Positions 1 through 6,496 of a stretch of 29,592 bases of DNA are shown here, one piece after another. Made by a program: the position numbers and the translations under genes. The stretch covers positions 1-29,592 of the forward strand of contig UQPD01000008.1 in NCBI GenBank assembly GCA_900542795.1. Reading direction: 5' to 3'. The stretch comes from an uncultured Prevotella sp. (GTDB lineage Bacteria; Bacteroidota; Bacteroidia; Bacteroidales; Bacteroidaceae). How positions within the stretch are numbered: the first letter of the stretch is position 1; each line of letters starts with the position of its first letter. The notes under the pieces are model-generated. The model saw only the letters and a list, made by a program, of their open reading frames with translations, did not search any database and was not told the DNA's origin.

Positions 1-19
1 AGATGTGTATAAGAGACAG
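1..19 (+). other. Tn5/Nextera mosaic-end adapter (library artefact)
   Basis: The first 19 bases, AGATGTGTATAAGAGACAG, are identical to the Tn5 mosaic end used in transposase-based sequencing libraries. This is leftover adapter at the contig edge, not genome sequence. Reading it as coding from the GTG at base 5 gives the well-known artefactual N-terminus MYKRQ. The biological sequence starts at base 20. Confidence 0.96.
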
Positions 20-418
20 GTTACGCCTGCACGTACTTTCCTCGAAAAGGCATTTCTTCTCTGCGAGGAATATCAGAAAGCCGAGCCACGAACTCTTAGG
101 ATGACACGTCATTTCTACGATTTGGAAAAGCTGATGCAGACTCCATACGCAGAAGTGGCTCTCAACGATGTGGCATTATACGAAGACATCGTCAATCACA
201 GACGCAAATTCTATCATGTGGGGTTTGTGGATTATGACAAAGAGCTACCACAAAGCATCCAGATTGTTCCAAGCGACGCACTCTTGCCAAGTTATGAGGC
301 AGACTACAATGAGATGAGGGGTAGCTTCATCTATGGCGAATCTTTGGACTTCTCTGCCCTCATGAAAAGAATGACGGAACTTCAAGAACGTTTCCGAAAG
401 ATTTCAAACGAGCTATAA
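20..418 (+). CDS. AbiEii/AbiGii-type nucleotidyltransferase toxin, C-terminal part (partial at contig edge)
   Basis: Open from the contig edge to a TAA at 416-418, leaving about 132 residues of the C-terminal part. The stretch around TPARTFLEKAFLLCEEYQK, followed by TRHFYDLEKLM and VNHRRKFYHVGFVDYDKE, matches my memory of the conserved C-terminal region of AbiEii/AbiGii toxins. In that family a nucleotidyltransferase-fold toxin is paired with an upstream antitoxin (AbiEi or DUF6088 type) as an abortive-infection or toxin-antitoxin module. The catalytic N-terminal GSxxxxD region and any antitoxin would lie upstream and are not in the window, so activity cannot be judged. The apparent start at base 5 comes from the adapter and should be discarded. 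Family call is fairly sure; intactness is unknown. Confidence 0.72.
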   Translation, partial: VTPARTFLEKAFLLCEEYQKAEPRTLRMTRHFYDLEKLMQTPYAEVALNDVALYEDIVNHRRKFYHVGFVDYDKELPQSIQIVPSDALLPSYEADYNEMRGSFIYGESLDFSALMKRMTELQERFRKISNEL

Positions 419-476
419 CTACAAATATAGACTCTATATCTTCTCCTGTATGCCAAGGACTTAGCTCCTTACGAGG

Positions 477-803
477 ATGAGAATGGTAAGATTATCTACG
501 GATTTGGAGTTTCCAATAAAAAAGAGTATTTTTGCAGCAACAAATCCCACCACGCCTCTCAACGATGCGTACCACGGTGGGACTTCGCTTTTTATAAAGG
601 TATATGAAATATGGAATTCAAAAGCAACTTTGGATTTTTATTATCTAAGGCAATCTGACATTTCTGAGGGAAGTCCATGTAGGACTTGTAAAGATTACGA
701 AGTATGTAGAATTCCGAAACAAGTATGTTATAGAGATATTGTAAGAAAATATGGTACAAAGCATTGGGATTATCCAGATGTAAACTGTCCAAAAAGCCTA
801 TGA
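477..803 (+). CDS. Cysteine-rich small protein, probable remnant of a peptide-maturation (radical-SAM-like) protein
   Basis: The reading frame is 108 codons, but its first third runs through a strong promoter and a leader hairpin. The ATG at 477 is therefore unlikely to be used by the mRNA that starts near 541. No later in-frame ATG exists; TTG at 630 is the only plausible late start (about 57 residues). The last 57 residues look like real protein: a C-x2-C-x5-C-x6-C cluster (PCRTCKDYEVC...VC), then YRDIVRKYG, a WDYPD motif and a final Cys. This resembles the Cys-rich tails of auxiliary-cluster or SPASM-like radical-SAM peptide maturases, but I cannot name the family with certainty. The TGA overlaps the next gene's ATG (ATGA at 800-803), a translational-coupling arrangement that supports this frame being, or having been, translated. 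Most likely a 5'-truncated gene. Confidence 0.45.
   Translation: MRMVRLSTDLEFPIKKSIFAATNPTTPLNDAYHGGTSLFIKVYEIWNSKATLDFYYLRQSDISEGSPCRTCKDYEVCRIPKQVCYRDIVRKYGTKHWDYPDVNCPKSL
503..534 (+). promoter_or_regulatory. Bacteroidales-type promoter (TTTG-N20-TATTTTTG)
   Basis: TTTG at 503-506 and TATTTTTG at 527-534, separated by 20 bases, fit the Bacteroidales primary-sigma consensus TTTG/TAnnTTTG. Transcription would begin near 541, immediately before the hairpin at 545-582, and would serve the coupled genes ending at 803 and 2956. Confidence 0.65.
545..582 (+). promoter_or_regulatory. 5' leader stem-loop
   Basis: TCCCACCACGC (545-555) can pair with GCGT and GGTGGGA (567-570 and 576-582), with a five-base bulge on the 3' side. 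It is followed by CTTCGCTTTTTAT. It begins only a few bases after the predicted transcription start, so it could be a leader attenuator or an mRNA-stabilising structure. It could also be a remnant terminator of the upstream module. Function is inferred only from position. Confidence 0.4.
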
Positions 804-2956
804 AAAAGTATCTGTGTATATTTTTTTGCTTTATGCAATGCACAATAATAGGGTTTGCTCAAAACGAGCAAACCCTAAAACAAGATACCATAAAGCTTTC
901 TGACGTGATGGTTTTGGCTGAAAGGCCATTGATTCAGCATAAGGCAGACAGAATGATTGTCAGTGTTGAGCATAGCAAATTGCTGAAGTCACGTTCTCTT
1001 TCTAACATATTGAGTTTGATTCCTGATATTGATTATGATGGCGAAGGGGGTATCAGAATTATGGGTAATGGTGTTAGAATATATGAAAATGGAAGAGTGG
1101 TGAACTTGAGTGGTGTACAGCTTAAAAGATACCTGTCTTCTTTGCGTGGCAATGACATCAAGAGTCTGGAGATACTGCCACAAGCAACAGCTGAATATGA
1201 TGCGGAAGGCGGTACTGCTATTATTGTTGTTAACCGTCAGAAGAAGCGTGAATATGGTTTTTCTGGTTATGTAGGTAGCGAATACGAACGAAAAAGTAGA
1301 AATTCACTGTCTGAATTTACGGGACTTACATATTCGTGGGGCAAATTTGCTCTTTACGCAAACATGGCTTTAGGTCAATCAGAAAGTAGAAGTAAAATCA
1401 ACGAAAACGACTATGGACGCGACGTAACTTTGGGTAGCCGATCGGAAAGTACAGATAAGGGTCGTTACTATATGCCTAAATTGGGCTTTGACCTTTACAT
1501 TTCTTCCAAGCAATATTTAGGTGTGGAATGGTCGGGCAGTTACTCAAAAGACTATTCCAACGATTGTCAGGTCATTTCTTCAATTGTCGACAACAGTCAA
1601 CATCCGACAAGCATCAAGAGTTTTGCGCCATACATGCTAAGGAATAAGAATAATAACATTACCTTAAACTATGAATGGGCGACAGATACACTCGGTAGTA
1701 AATTGAATGTCATTGCAGATTATGCAGGAAAAAGAGAGCGTGATTTGTATGAATACGAGAACAAATATACATTAGGTATAGGCTCGGATAGTGTAATATC
1801 CAAGTCGCAACCCTCATGCGAGCGCATAGACATTTATAGTGCGCAGGTAGATTTTGCAAAGATTTTAAAATGCCATCAGTTTAATGTTGGTGCTAAGTAC
1901 GTCTATGCAGACATCAACTACAATAGCAGATTATTTTTCGGAAACACAACCTTAGCGGGAGTGTTGTCAGAAAACATTGACCAGCAAGACGATTTCAAAT
2001 ACTTTGAGCAAAGGTTTGCAATATTCGGAATGTATAGGTATACATCGTGCCCTTGGGAATTTCAAGTAGGAGTGCGTAATGAATATACAGAATGGAATAC
2101 ACGACAATGGGTGAGAGAAAAACTACGTAACAGCCGAAGCGATAATAAACTTTTCCCTTCGTTTTTTGTGAAAAGAGATATGGGAAAAGGCAATGCTTTG
2201 TCGCTGAGCTATACGCAGTCGATAAATCGTCCATCGTACCAAATGGTTAATCCGTTTGTCTTTCATCTGTCTGAAACATCTTACAAGGAAGGCAATCCCA
2301 AATTAAAAGGTGAGTTGCTATATAACGCAGCACTACAATTCATCCTAAAATCGAAATATGTTTTCTCTCTGTCCGCCCTCTTCATAGATAAAAAAATAAA
2401 TGAGTTATACGAGCAGATTGGAGAGAAACAAACACGCTACACATTAAAAAACGATGGATCAACCAAAAGATTGACACTATACATGGGCATACCATTTACG
2501 TGGGGAATGTGGAATTGTAGGAACAATGTAGAGTTAAGTCAGAGTCTGTATGAGAACAGCATCAAGCGTGTTAATAACTTTGGAGTTGTTCTGTCCAGTT
2601 TCAATCGCTTCAGAGTGTCAAAACATCTTACGGCGGTGGCAAACATACGCTATGTAAGACATTATAAGCAACTTTATCTTATTCAAAAGACAAATTATAT
2701 CGGCGTGGACATTGAGGGTGATTATAATTGCTTTAAGGATAGGTTGAATGTCAACTTTGGTGTAAAAGACTTGTTTAATAGTAGAGGTAAAAACAAGCAA
2801 ATATTCAAGAACGGGGATTTTGAGCACCATTCTGAGTTCGATTTTCTCTCACGTAAGTTCTTTCTTAGTGCAACATTTAGTTTCTCGGCAGGAGCAAAAC
2901 GGTCGAGTAGACATGAAAAGGCGTATTCTAATGAAGAGGATAAAGAGAGAATGTAA
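800..2956 (+). CDS. Outer-membrane beta-barrel protein (TonB-receptor-like, OMP_b-brl_3 type)
   Basis: 718 residues from ATG 800. This start was preferred over ATG 764 because it begins a signal peptide (MKKYLCIFFCFMQCTIIGFA, cut before QNEQ) and overlaps the upstream stop as ATGA. A plug-like region follows (LSDVMVLAERPLIQHKADR, LSNILSLIPDI, LEILPQATAEYDAEGGTAI). The rest alternates aromatic and polar residues as in a large barrel, with SINRPSYQMVNPF and GNPKLKGE being typical of this Bacteroidota family. It lacks the N-terminal carboxypeptidase-regulatory-like domain present in the barrel gene at 18960, and no SusD-like partner follows. Such short barrels are often encoded beside radical-SAM peptide-maturation genes, which fits the Cys-rich remnant just upstream; export or uptake of a modified peptide is inference. 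Its A/T-rich codon choice (AGA, ATA, TTA) differs from the rest of the window, suggesting transfer. Confidence 0.82.
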   Translation: MKKYLCIFFCFMQCTIIGFAQNEQTLKQDTIKLSDVMVLAERPLIQHKADRMIVSVEHSKLLKSRSLSNILSLIPDIDYDGEGGIRIMGNGVRIYENGRVVNLSGVQLKRYLSSLRGNDIKSLEILPQATAEYDAEGGTAIIVVNRQKKREYGFSGYVGSEYERKSRNSLSEFTGLTYSWGKFALYANMALGQSESRSKINENDYGRDVTLGSRSESTDKGRYYMPKLGFDLYISSKQYLGVEWSGSYSKDYSNDCQVISSIVDNSQHPTSIKSFAPYMLRNKNNNITLNYEWATDTLGSKLNVIADYAGKRERDLYEYENKYTLGIGSDSVISKSQPSCERIDIYSAQVDFAKILKCHQFNVGAKYVYADINYNSRLFFGNTTLAGVLSENIDQQDDFKYFEQRFAIFGMYRYTSCPWEFQVGVRNEYTEWNTRQWVREKLRNSRSDNKLFPSFFVKRDMGKGNALSLSYTQSINRPSYQMVNPFVFHLSETSYKEGNPKLKGELLYNAALQFILKSKYVFSLSALFIDKKINELYEQIGEKQTRYTLKNDGSTKRLTLYMGIPFTWGMWNCRNNVELSQSLYENSIKRVNNFGVVLSSFNRFRVSKHLTAVANIRYVRHYKQLYLIQKTNYIGVDIEGDYNCFKDRLNVNFGVKDLFNSRGKNKQIFKNGDFEHHSEFDFLSRKFFLSATFSFSAGAKRSSRHEKAYSNEEDKERM

Positions 2957-3221
2957 TGAGCGATTTCCCAAAAGCGGAATCATATAACCATTGAAAAGCT
3001 ATAAATGCGAGTTCGGTATATGAAACGCTAAAAGTAAATAGGGTAGACGAGCAAAAATTTTGCTCGCTATTTGCTAATTCCATGGTTATTAGTAACTATA
3101 TAGTGAACAAATGAATTAGCCTACTATATTTGATTTGGGTGACGCCTTGACGAAGTCTGGTATTTGTGCAGAAAAAAGTGCTTTCTGAAGACCATTATTC
3201 GTTAGGGCAGATATATAACGA

Positions 3222-3277
3222 TAGCCAGGCATGAGAATGAGAGGGGACAAGCTCTCTCTTACTCTCATACCTGGCTA
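3222..3277. terminator. Long hairpin, copy 1 (TAGCCAGG...CCTGGCTA)
   Basis: TAGCCAGG (3222-3229) pairs with CCTGGCTA (3270-3277). Further pairing inside involves ATGAGA/TCTCAT and GAGAG/CTCTC. It lies between convergent genes, so it probably ends transcription from either side, although no strong T-run follows. Confidence 0.5.
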
Positions 3278-3285
3278 CCTTATAT

Positions 3286-3318
3286 CACCCATAACGGGGT
3301 GAGGCTGGCGCATGAAAC
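3286..3318. repeat. Interspersed palindrome module, copy A
   Basis: CACCC-ATAACG-GGGTG followed by AGGCTGGCGCATGAAA. The same layout (short C/G palindrome, then GGCTGGCGCATGAAA or one base different) recurs near 8905 and 9011, more than 5 kb away. It is therefore a dispersed repeat family and not a local duplication. Confidence 0.65.
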
Positions 3319-3396
3319 ATTGATGATTCTATCAAAAATCGTGCAGAAAAAATGCGAATTTTGAACACCCTACCCGTTAGGGTATATATATAACGA

Positions 3397-3445
3397 TAGC
3401 CAGGCATGAGAGTAGGGGTGTTCCCCAAACTATCATGCCTGGCTA
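3397..3445. terminator. Long hairpin, copy 2, downstream of the MCE gene
   Basis: TAGCCAGGCATGA (3397-3409) is a perfect inverted match of TCATGCCTGGCTA (3433-3445), with inner GGGG/CCCC pairing. It sits about 25 bases beyond the stop of the minus-strand MCE gene, so it probably terminates the amidase-MCE operon. It is a sibling of the hairpin at 3222-3277 and related to the one at 22167-22229. Confidence 0.55.
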
Positions 3446-3470
3446 CCTATTACTTATTACCTATATTACA

Positions 3471-4388
3471 TTACTTGTCTTTTTTTCCAAAAACAGAGAA
3501 GTGTACGTAACGTTTAGGATGTGCTTTAAGATCCAACATCAGTGAGTCGGCATTGCGGAGCGTAGCGTTGAGGTTATCGTAAACTCCACGGTCGTTAAGG
3601 AAGAGTCCTAATGTGTTGTCCTTGCTCTGCAACTTGTTGTTGAGTGAGGTAGACATGCCGTTTAATTGTTCAGAGAGTTGGTGCGCACTAACCAAAGTAG
3701 CGTTCACATTGTTCAGCGTAGTCTGTACGTCCAAGTTTGCCAAATTCGCTGTTAGACGTTCAGCATTAGCAGAAGTACGTTTTAAGCTGCCCAACATCAC
3801 AGGGATGTCGTTGTGCATCATGCCATTCAGTTGCACAGAAGTTTCGCGCAAATTGTCGGTAATATCCTTTGCGTTGTGTAATGTAGCAGTTAGGGCAGGG
3901 TCGCCAGTTAGACGATTTAAGTTATCGATAATTGAATCGAGCTTAGGTAGCATCTTTTCAATTTGTGGTACCATAGCAGTCACCTTATCCATGGCCCCCT
4001 CGTGCATGCGTCCGCTCAGCGTGTCACCTTGAGCAAGGTTTTGAGTAGGGTTGGGACCGAGCACAAGTGTCATCTTTACACCGCCCATCAATTCAGCCTC
4101 CAATTCAGCAGTTGTTTGTTGGGGTACGCGCATTTCGTTGTCAAGTTCAATACCTACCACTACATGTTCTCCACGACTATAGTCGTAGTCGATGGTGCGT
4201 ACGATGCCCACAGGATAACCATTGGCATATACGGGAGTCGAGACCGTGAGTCCTGCTACATCTTTAAATTTTACGTAGTAGGTATTGGTAGCCTTGAAGA
4301 CATTGATGCCTTTCAAGAAATTGATTCCTACAAACAGTAGCACCAAAGCCACAACAGCGGTCAGTGCAATTTTAGTTTCTTTCTTCAT
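3471..4388 (-). CDS. MCE/MlaD-family lipid-transport protein
   Basis: 305 residues: a single N-terminal membrane anchor (about residues 7-25, IALTAVVALVLLFVGINFLKG), then one MCE domain (about 35-115; YYVKFKDVAGLTVSTPVYANGYPVG, then ELEAELMGGVKMTL), then a long helical tail rich in Asn/Leu/Thr heptad-like repeats. MCE proteins form hexameric rings that move phospholipids between inner and outer membranes, with partners MlaE and MlaF; neither partner is in the window. It starts 43 bases after the amidase stop, so it shares that transcript, and this amidase-MCE pairing is common in Bacteroidales. The C-terminal YVHFSVFGKK is a typical end of this family. I avoid the symbol mlaD because one-domain MCE paralogues are hard to tell apart by eye. 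Confidence 0.88.
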   Translation of the reverse strand: MKKETKIALTAVVALVLLFVGINFLKGINVFKATNTYYVKFKDVAGLTVSTPVYANGYPVGIVRTIDYDYSRGEHVVVGIELDNEMRVPQQTTAELEAELMGGVKMTLVLGPNPTQNLAQGDTLSGRMHEGAMDKVTAMVPQIEKMLPKLDSIIDNLNRLTGDPALTATLHNAKDITDNLRETSVQLNGMMHNDIPVMLGSLKRTSANAERLTANLANLDVQTTLNNVNATLVSAHQLSEQLNGMSTSLNNKLQSKDNTLGLFLNDRGVYDNLNATLRNADSLMLDLKAHPKRYVHFSVFGKKDK

Positions 4389-4431
4389 ATTTTATGGATA
4401 TGTATACCTTATGAATTGTACTTCTTTGCTT

Positions 4432-6132
4432 CTACTCTTTGCTTCGGGCTTCAGCTACCGAAACAGCTTTACCACCCACATAAGCAACGATGTAGGCAGC
4501 GCTAATTTTAGTTTTCACTGTTTTGAGTGCCTTTTGTGCTTCGGCGTATGAGCGGTATGTGCCGTAGAAGTATTTGTTCATACTGCCTTCTTTCACGCGG
4601 CTTACGTTAAGACCCTTGAACTGTGCGTCCTTCGTGTCGATTTGCGCTTTGCCTGCACCCACTTGAATGCGATAGGTTACTTTGACCTTTGCGGTTGTGG
4701 TGGTAGACTTTTTATTGGCAGTGTTTTGTTTCTTTTTGTCGTCTTGTTTGCTCTTGGCATCGTTAACCTTAGCTTTGGTTGCTGTTGCCTTGTTCTTGTC
4801 AGACGATGTTGTTTTATTTTTGTCGGACTGTTTTGATTTTGTTTTATCAGCCTCTTTGCCTTTTGTTGCAGACTTATCGTTTTTGGCAGTTTCCTTTGTG
4901 TTAACTGCTTTCTTATCTTTAGCATGAGCAGCTTTGTTCTGCGTGTCTTTGGCAGTTTTTTTGTTGCTTGTAGTGGCCGCAGGCTTTGTGACAGTTTTAG
5001 TGGGTGCTTTAGGCTTTTCAACTTCTTTCTTCACCTCCTTAGGTTTGGGGGTAGGAGCAGGCTTCGGTGTTTCTACTTTCTGTACAACAACCCTGTTGGG
5101 GGTAGACTCAGGAGCGGTTTGCTGACGTCGTGTGGACTGATGGTTGCGCACATTTTGCTCTGCCAACTCATTGTTTGCTCCCTCTTTGATAATGCGAGCA
5201 GTAGGCACAGCTGTTACAGGAACTACTGCCACTTCGCCAGTGTTAACAGGTGTTTGTGCTCTATCGTTATTGGGTTCGGCATTAGGTCGTGCCACGGGGG
5301 TAGCTATTTCAGCTTCGGCATTTGTGGGCAGATTTTGTGGAATGTCGTTGGCACCATGCGCGTGCATGCGTCGATAGGTTAAAAAACCATTGTAAATGCT
5401 GCGACTAAGTTCGGTAGTGCCTCGTTCAGAGTTTAAGTAAGCCTCCTCGGCAGGTGTTGTGATAAATCCTAACTCAGTAAGCACTGAGGGCATTGAGGTG
5501 TTGCGCAACACCAAGAAACCAGCTTGGTGCACTCCCTTGTTAGGGCGTCCAGCATGGGTATATTGTTTTTGAATGGCACTTGCCAAGTCTACGCTTTGCT
5601 TCATAAACTTGTCTTGCATAAATTCAAAAATCACATAACTCTCAGCCTTGTTCGGGTCAAATCCTTGGTAGGTGCTTTTATAGTTGCTTTCAAGAGTAAT
5701 AACCGAGTTCTCGCGTTTGGCTACTGCTAAGTTTGCATTGGCACGTGCCATACCGAGTGTGTAGGTTTCAGAACCATAAGCCAAGCGGCCTGCAGGCAGT
5801 GCATTGGTATGTATTGACACAAAGAGGTCGGCTTTGTTGCGATTAGCAATGTCGGCACGTGTTTGCAGGGGAATAAATACATCGCGTCGGCGGGTATAAA
5901 TCACCTTTACATCGGGGCAATTCTCTTCTACCAACTTACCAAAGGCTAAAGCCACACGTAGGTTAATGTCCTTTTCTTTAGAGTAGGCACCTACGGCTCC
6001 AGCATCGTGTCCGCCATGTCCAGCGTCGATAACGAGTGTAAAGTTACGCTTTTCTGCGTTAGCCCACGAAACAATTGGGATGATTGCGAAAAATAGAACA
6101 ATATATAAGAGTTTAGATAGATTGAATTTCAT
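4432..6132 (-). CDS. N-acetylmuramoyl-L-alanine amidase with C-terminal SPOR domain
   Basis: 566 residues. A signal peptide (cleaved near WANA, residue 26) precedes an Amidase_3 catalytic domain (about 30-255) with zinc-site motifs VIDAGHGGHD (His39), KEKDINL (Glu53) and SIHTNA (His108), and the catalytic glutamate in VLTELGFIT. It cleaves the amide bond between MurNAc and the stem peptide during cell separation. A linker of about 230 residues follows, extremely rich in Lys, Thr, Ala and Pro (about 265-485). The last 80 residues (YRIQVGAGK through YAEAQKALKTVK) form a SPOR domain that binds septal glycan lacking stem peptides, placing the enzyme at the division site. It is the first gene of a two-gene operon with the MCE protein, behind a strong promoter at 6201-6232. 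Confidence 0.92.
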   Translation of the reverse strand: MKFNLSKLLYIVLFFAIIPIVSWANAEKRNFTLVIDAGHGGHDAGAVGAYSKEKDINLRVALAFGKLVEENCPDVKVIYTRRRDVFIPLQTRADIANRNKADLFVSIHTNALPAGRLAYGSETYTLGMARANANLAVAKRENSVITLESNYKSTYQGFDPNKAESYVIFEFMQDKFMKQSVDLASAIQKQYTHAGRPNKGVHQAGFLVLRNTSMPSVLTELGFITTPAEEAYLNSERGTTELSRSIYNGFLTYRRMHAHGANDIPQNLPTNAEAEIATPVARPNAEPNNDRAQTPVNTGEVAVVPVTAVPTARIIKEGANNELAEQNVRNHQSTRRQQTAPESTPNRVVVQKVETPKPAPTPKPKEVKKEVEKPKAPTKTVTKPAATTSNKKTAKDTQNKAAHAKDKKAVNTKETAKNDKSATKGKEADKTKSKQSDKNKTTSSDKNKATATKAKVNDAKSKQDDKKKQNTANKKSTTTTAKVKVTYRIQVGAGKAQIDTKDAQFKGLNVSRVKEGSMNKYFYGTYRSYAEAQKALKTVKTKISAAYIVAYVGGKAVSVAEARSKE

Positions 6133-6200
6133 TTTATGCGGTGAAAAAGAGTTGTTTGCTGCACCACCTCATTATGGTACACAAGTTTCCAATTATGCCG

Positions 6201-6232
6201 CAAAGTTAATGAAAATCGAATTTCTAAACAAA
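6201..6232 (-). promoter_or_regulatory. Promoter of the amidase-MCE operon (TTTG-N20-TAACTTTG)
   Basis: On the minus strand TTTG (6229-6232) is followed after 20 bases by TAACTTTG (6201-6208), an excellent match to the Bacteroidales consensus. Transcription would start near 6194, giving a leader of about 60 bases before the ATG at 6130-6132. Confidence 0.8.
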
Positions 6233-6400
6233 AAGAAACTGCAAAGTGTATTCTATTTTTTCGTTTTTCTGTATGAGAACGTCTTGTAAAAGCTTTTCAA
6301 GGAGGAAAAAATGTTGGCATTGAACAGATTCTGAATGCCGTTTATTTTATAATGTAGACGACTTCATTGAGTATGTCTACCGATATTCCTGAAACTGAAA

Positions 6401-6463
6401 CATCGCGCAAATTTTGTGCAACAACTAACCATCGATTGTTGTTTTCCAAAAATTTGCGCGATG
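6401..6463 (-). terminator. Strong hairpin downstream of aguB
   Basis: CATCGCGCAAATTT (6401-6414) is a perfect inverted match of AAATTTGCGCGATG (6450-6463), with CAACA/TGTTG pairing inside the loop. It starts 34 bases past the aguB stop and probably ends the agmatine operon. There is no clear T-run on the minus strand, so it may instead protect the 3' end or work with a protein factor. Confidence 0.6.
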
Positions 6464-6496
6464 CAAGTGTAAGTGTATGAAGAAGGGGCAGAAATG

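Larger units (their letters stand above)
3166..3445. repeat. Duplicated block (3166-3277 and 3341-3445), 175-base period
   Basis: Both copies start with GTGCAGAAAAAA (3166 and 3341). Both carry GTTAGGG 35 bases later (3201 and 3376), and both continue through ATATAACGATAGCCAGG into a long hairpin. The constant 175-base offset shows a duplication that has since diverged in the hairpin loops. The second copy adds an ACCCTA/TAGGGT mini-stem near 3367-3383. Confidence 0.75.
2957..3470. other. Gene-free stretch with duplicated hairpin repeats
   Basis: No supportable gene in 514 bases between a plus-strand barrel gene and the 3' end of a minus-strand gene. It contains a roughly 110-base duplicated block with long hairpins and one copy of a palindrome-plus-GGCTGGCGCATGAAA module; each is listed separately. 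The proximal 200 bases (2957-3160) show nothing recognisable. Confidence 0.7.
6133..6496. other. Intergenic region with promoter, motif and terminator hairpin
   Basis: 364 bases between aguB and the amidase gene. It holds the amidase promoter (6201-6232), one GAAGTCGTCTA motif on the minus strand (6355-6365) and the hairpin at 6401-6463. I see no coding region in the remaining bases. Confidence 0.7.

Noticed and set aside
5..19. GTG start at base 5 extending the AbiEii fragment by five residues (MYKRQ)
   Set aside because: These codons are the Tn5 mosaic end, not genomic sequence.
477..596. N-terminal 40 codons of the frame ending at 803
   Set aside because: They translate the promoter (503-534) and leader hairpin (545-582). 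Transcription is predicted to start after the ATG, so this part is unlikely to be protein.
3963..4340. Plus-strand reading frame opposite the MCE gene
   Set aside because: Fully antisense to a well-supported gene, with no family resemblance of its own.
4682..5382. Several plus-strand frames opposite the amidase linker (Leu/Phe/Val-rich, membrane-like)
   Set aside because: They are the antisense of a Lys/Thr/Ala-rich linker, whose complement naturally gives hydrophobic codons; no start context or homology.
6299..6334. AAGGAGG six bases before an ATG opening a seven-codon frame (MLALNRF)
   Set aside because: A perfect Shine-Dalgarno is eye-catching, but Bacteroidota rarely depend on it. There is no promoter and the frame is tiny; probably chance.
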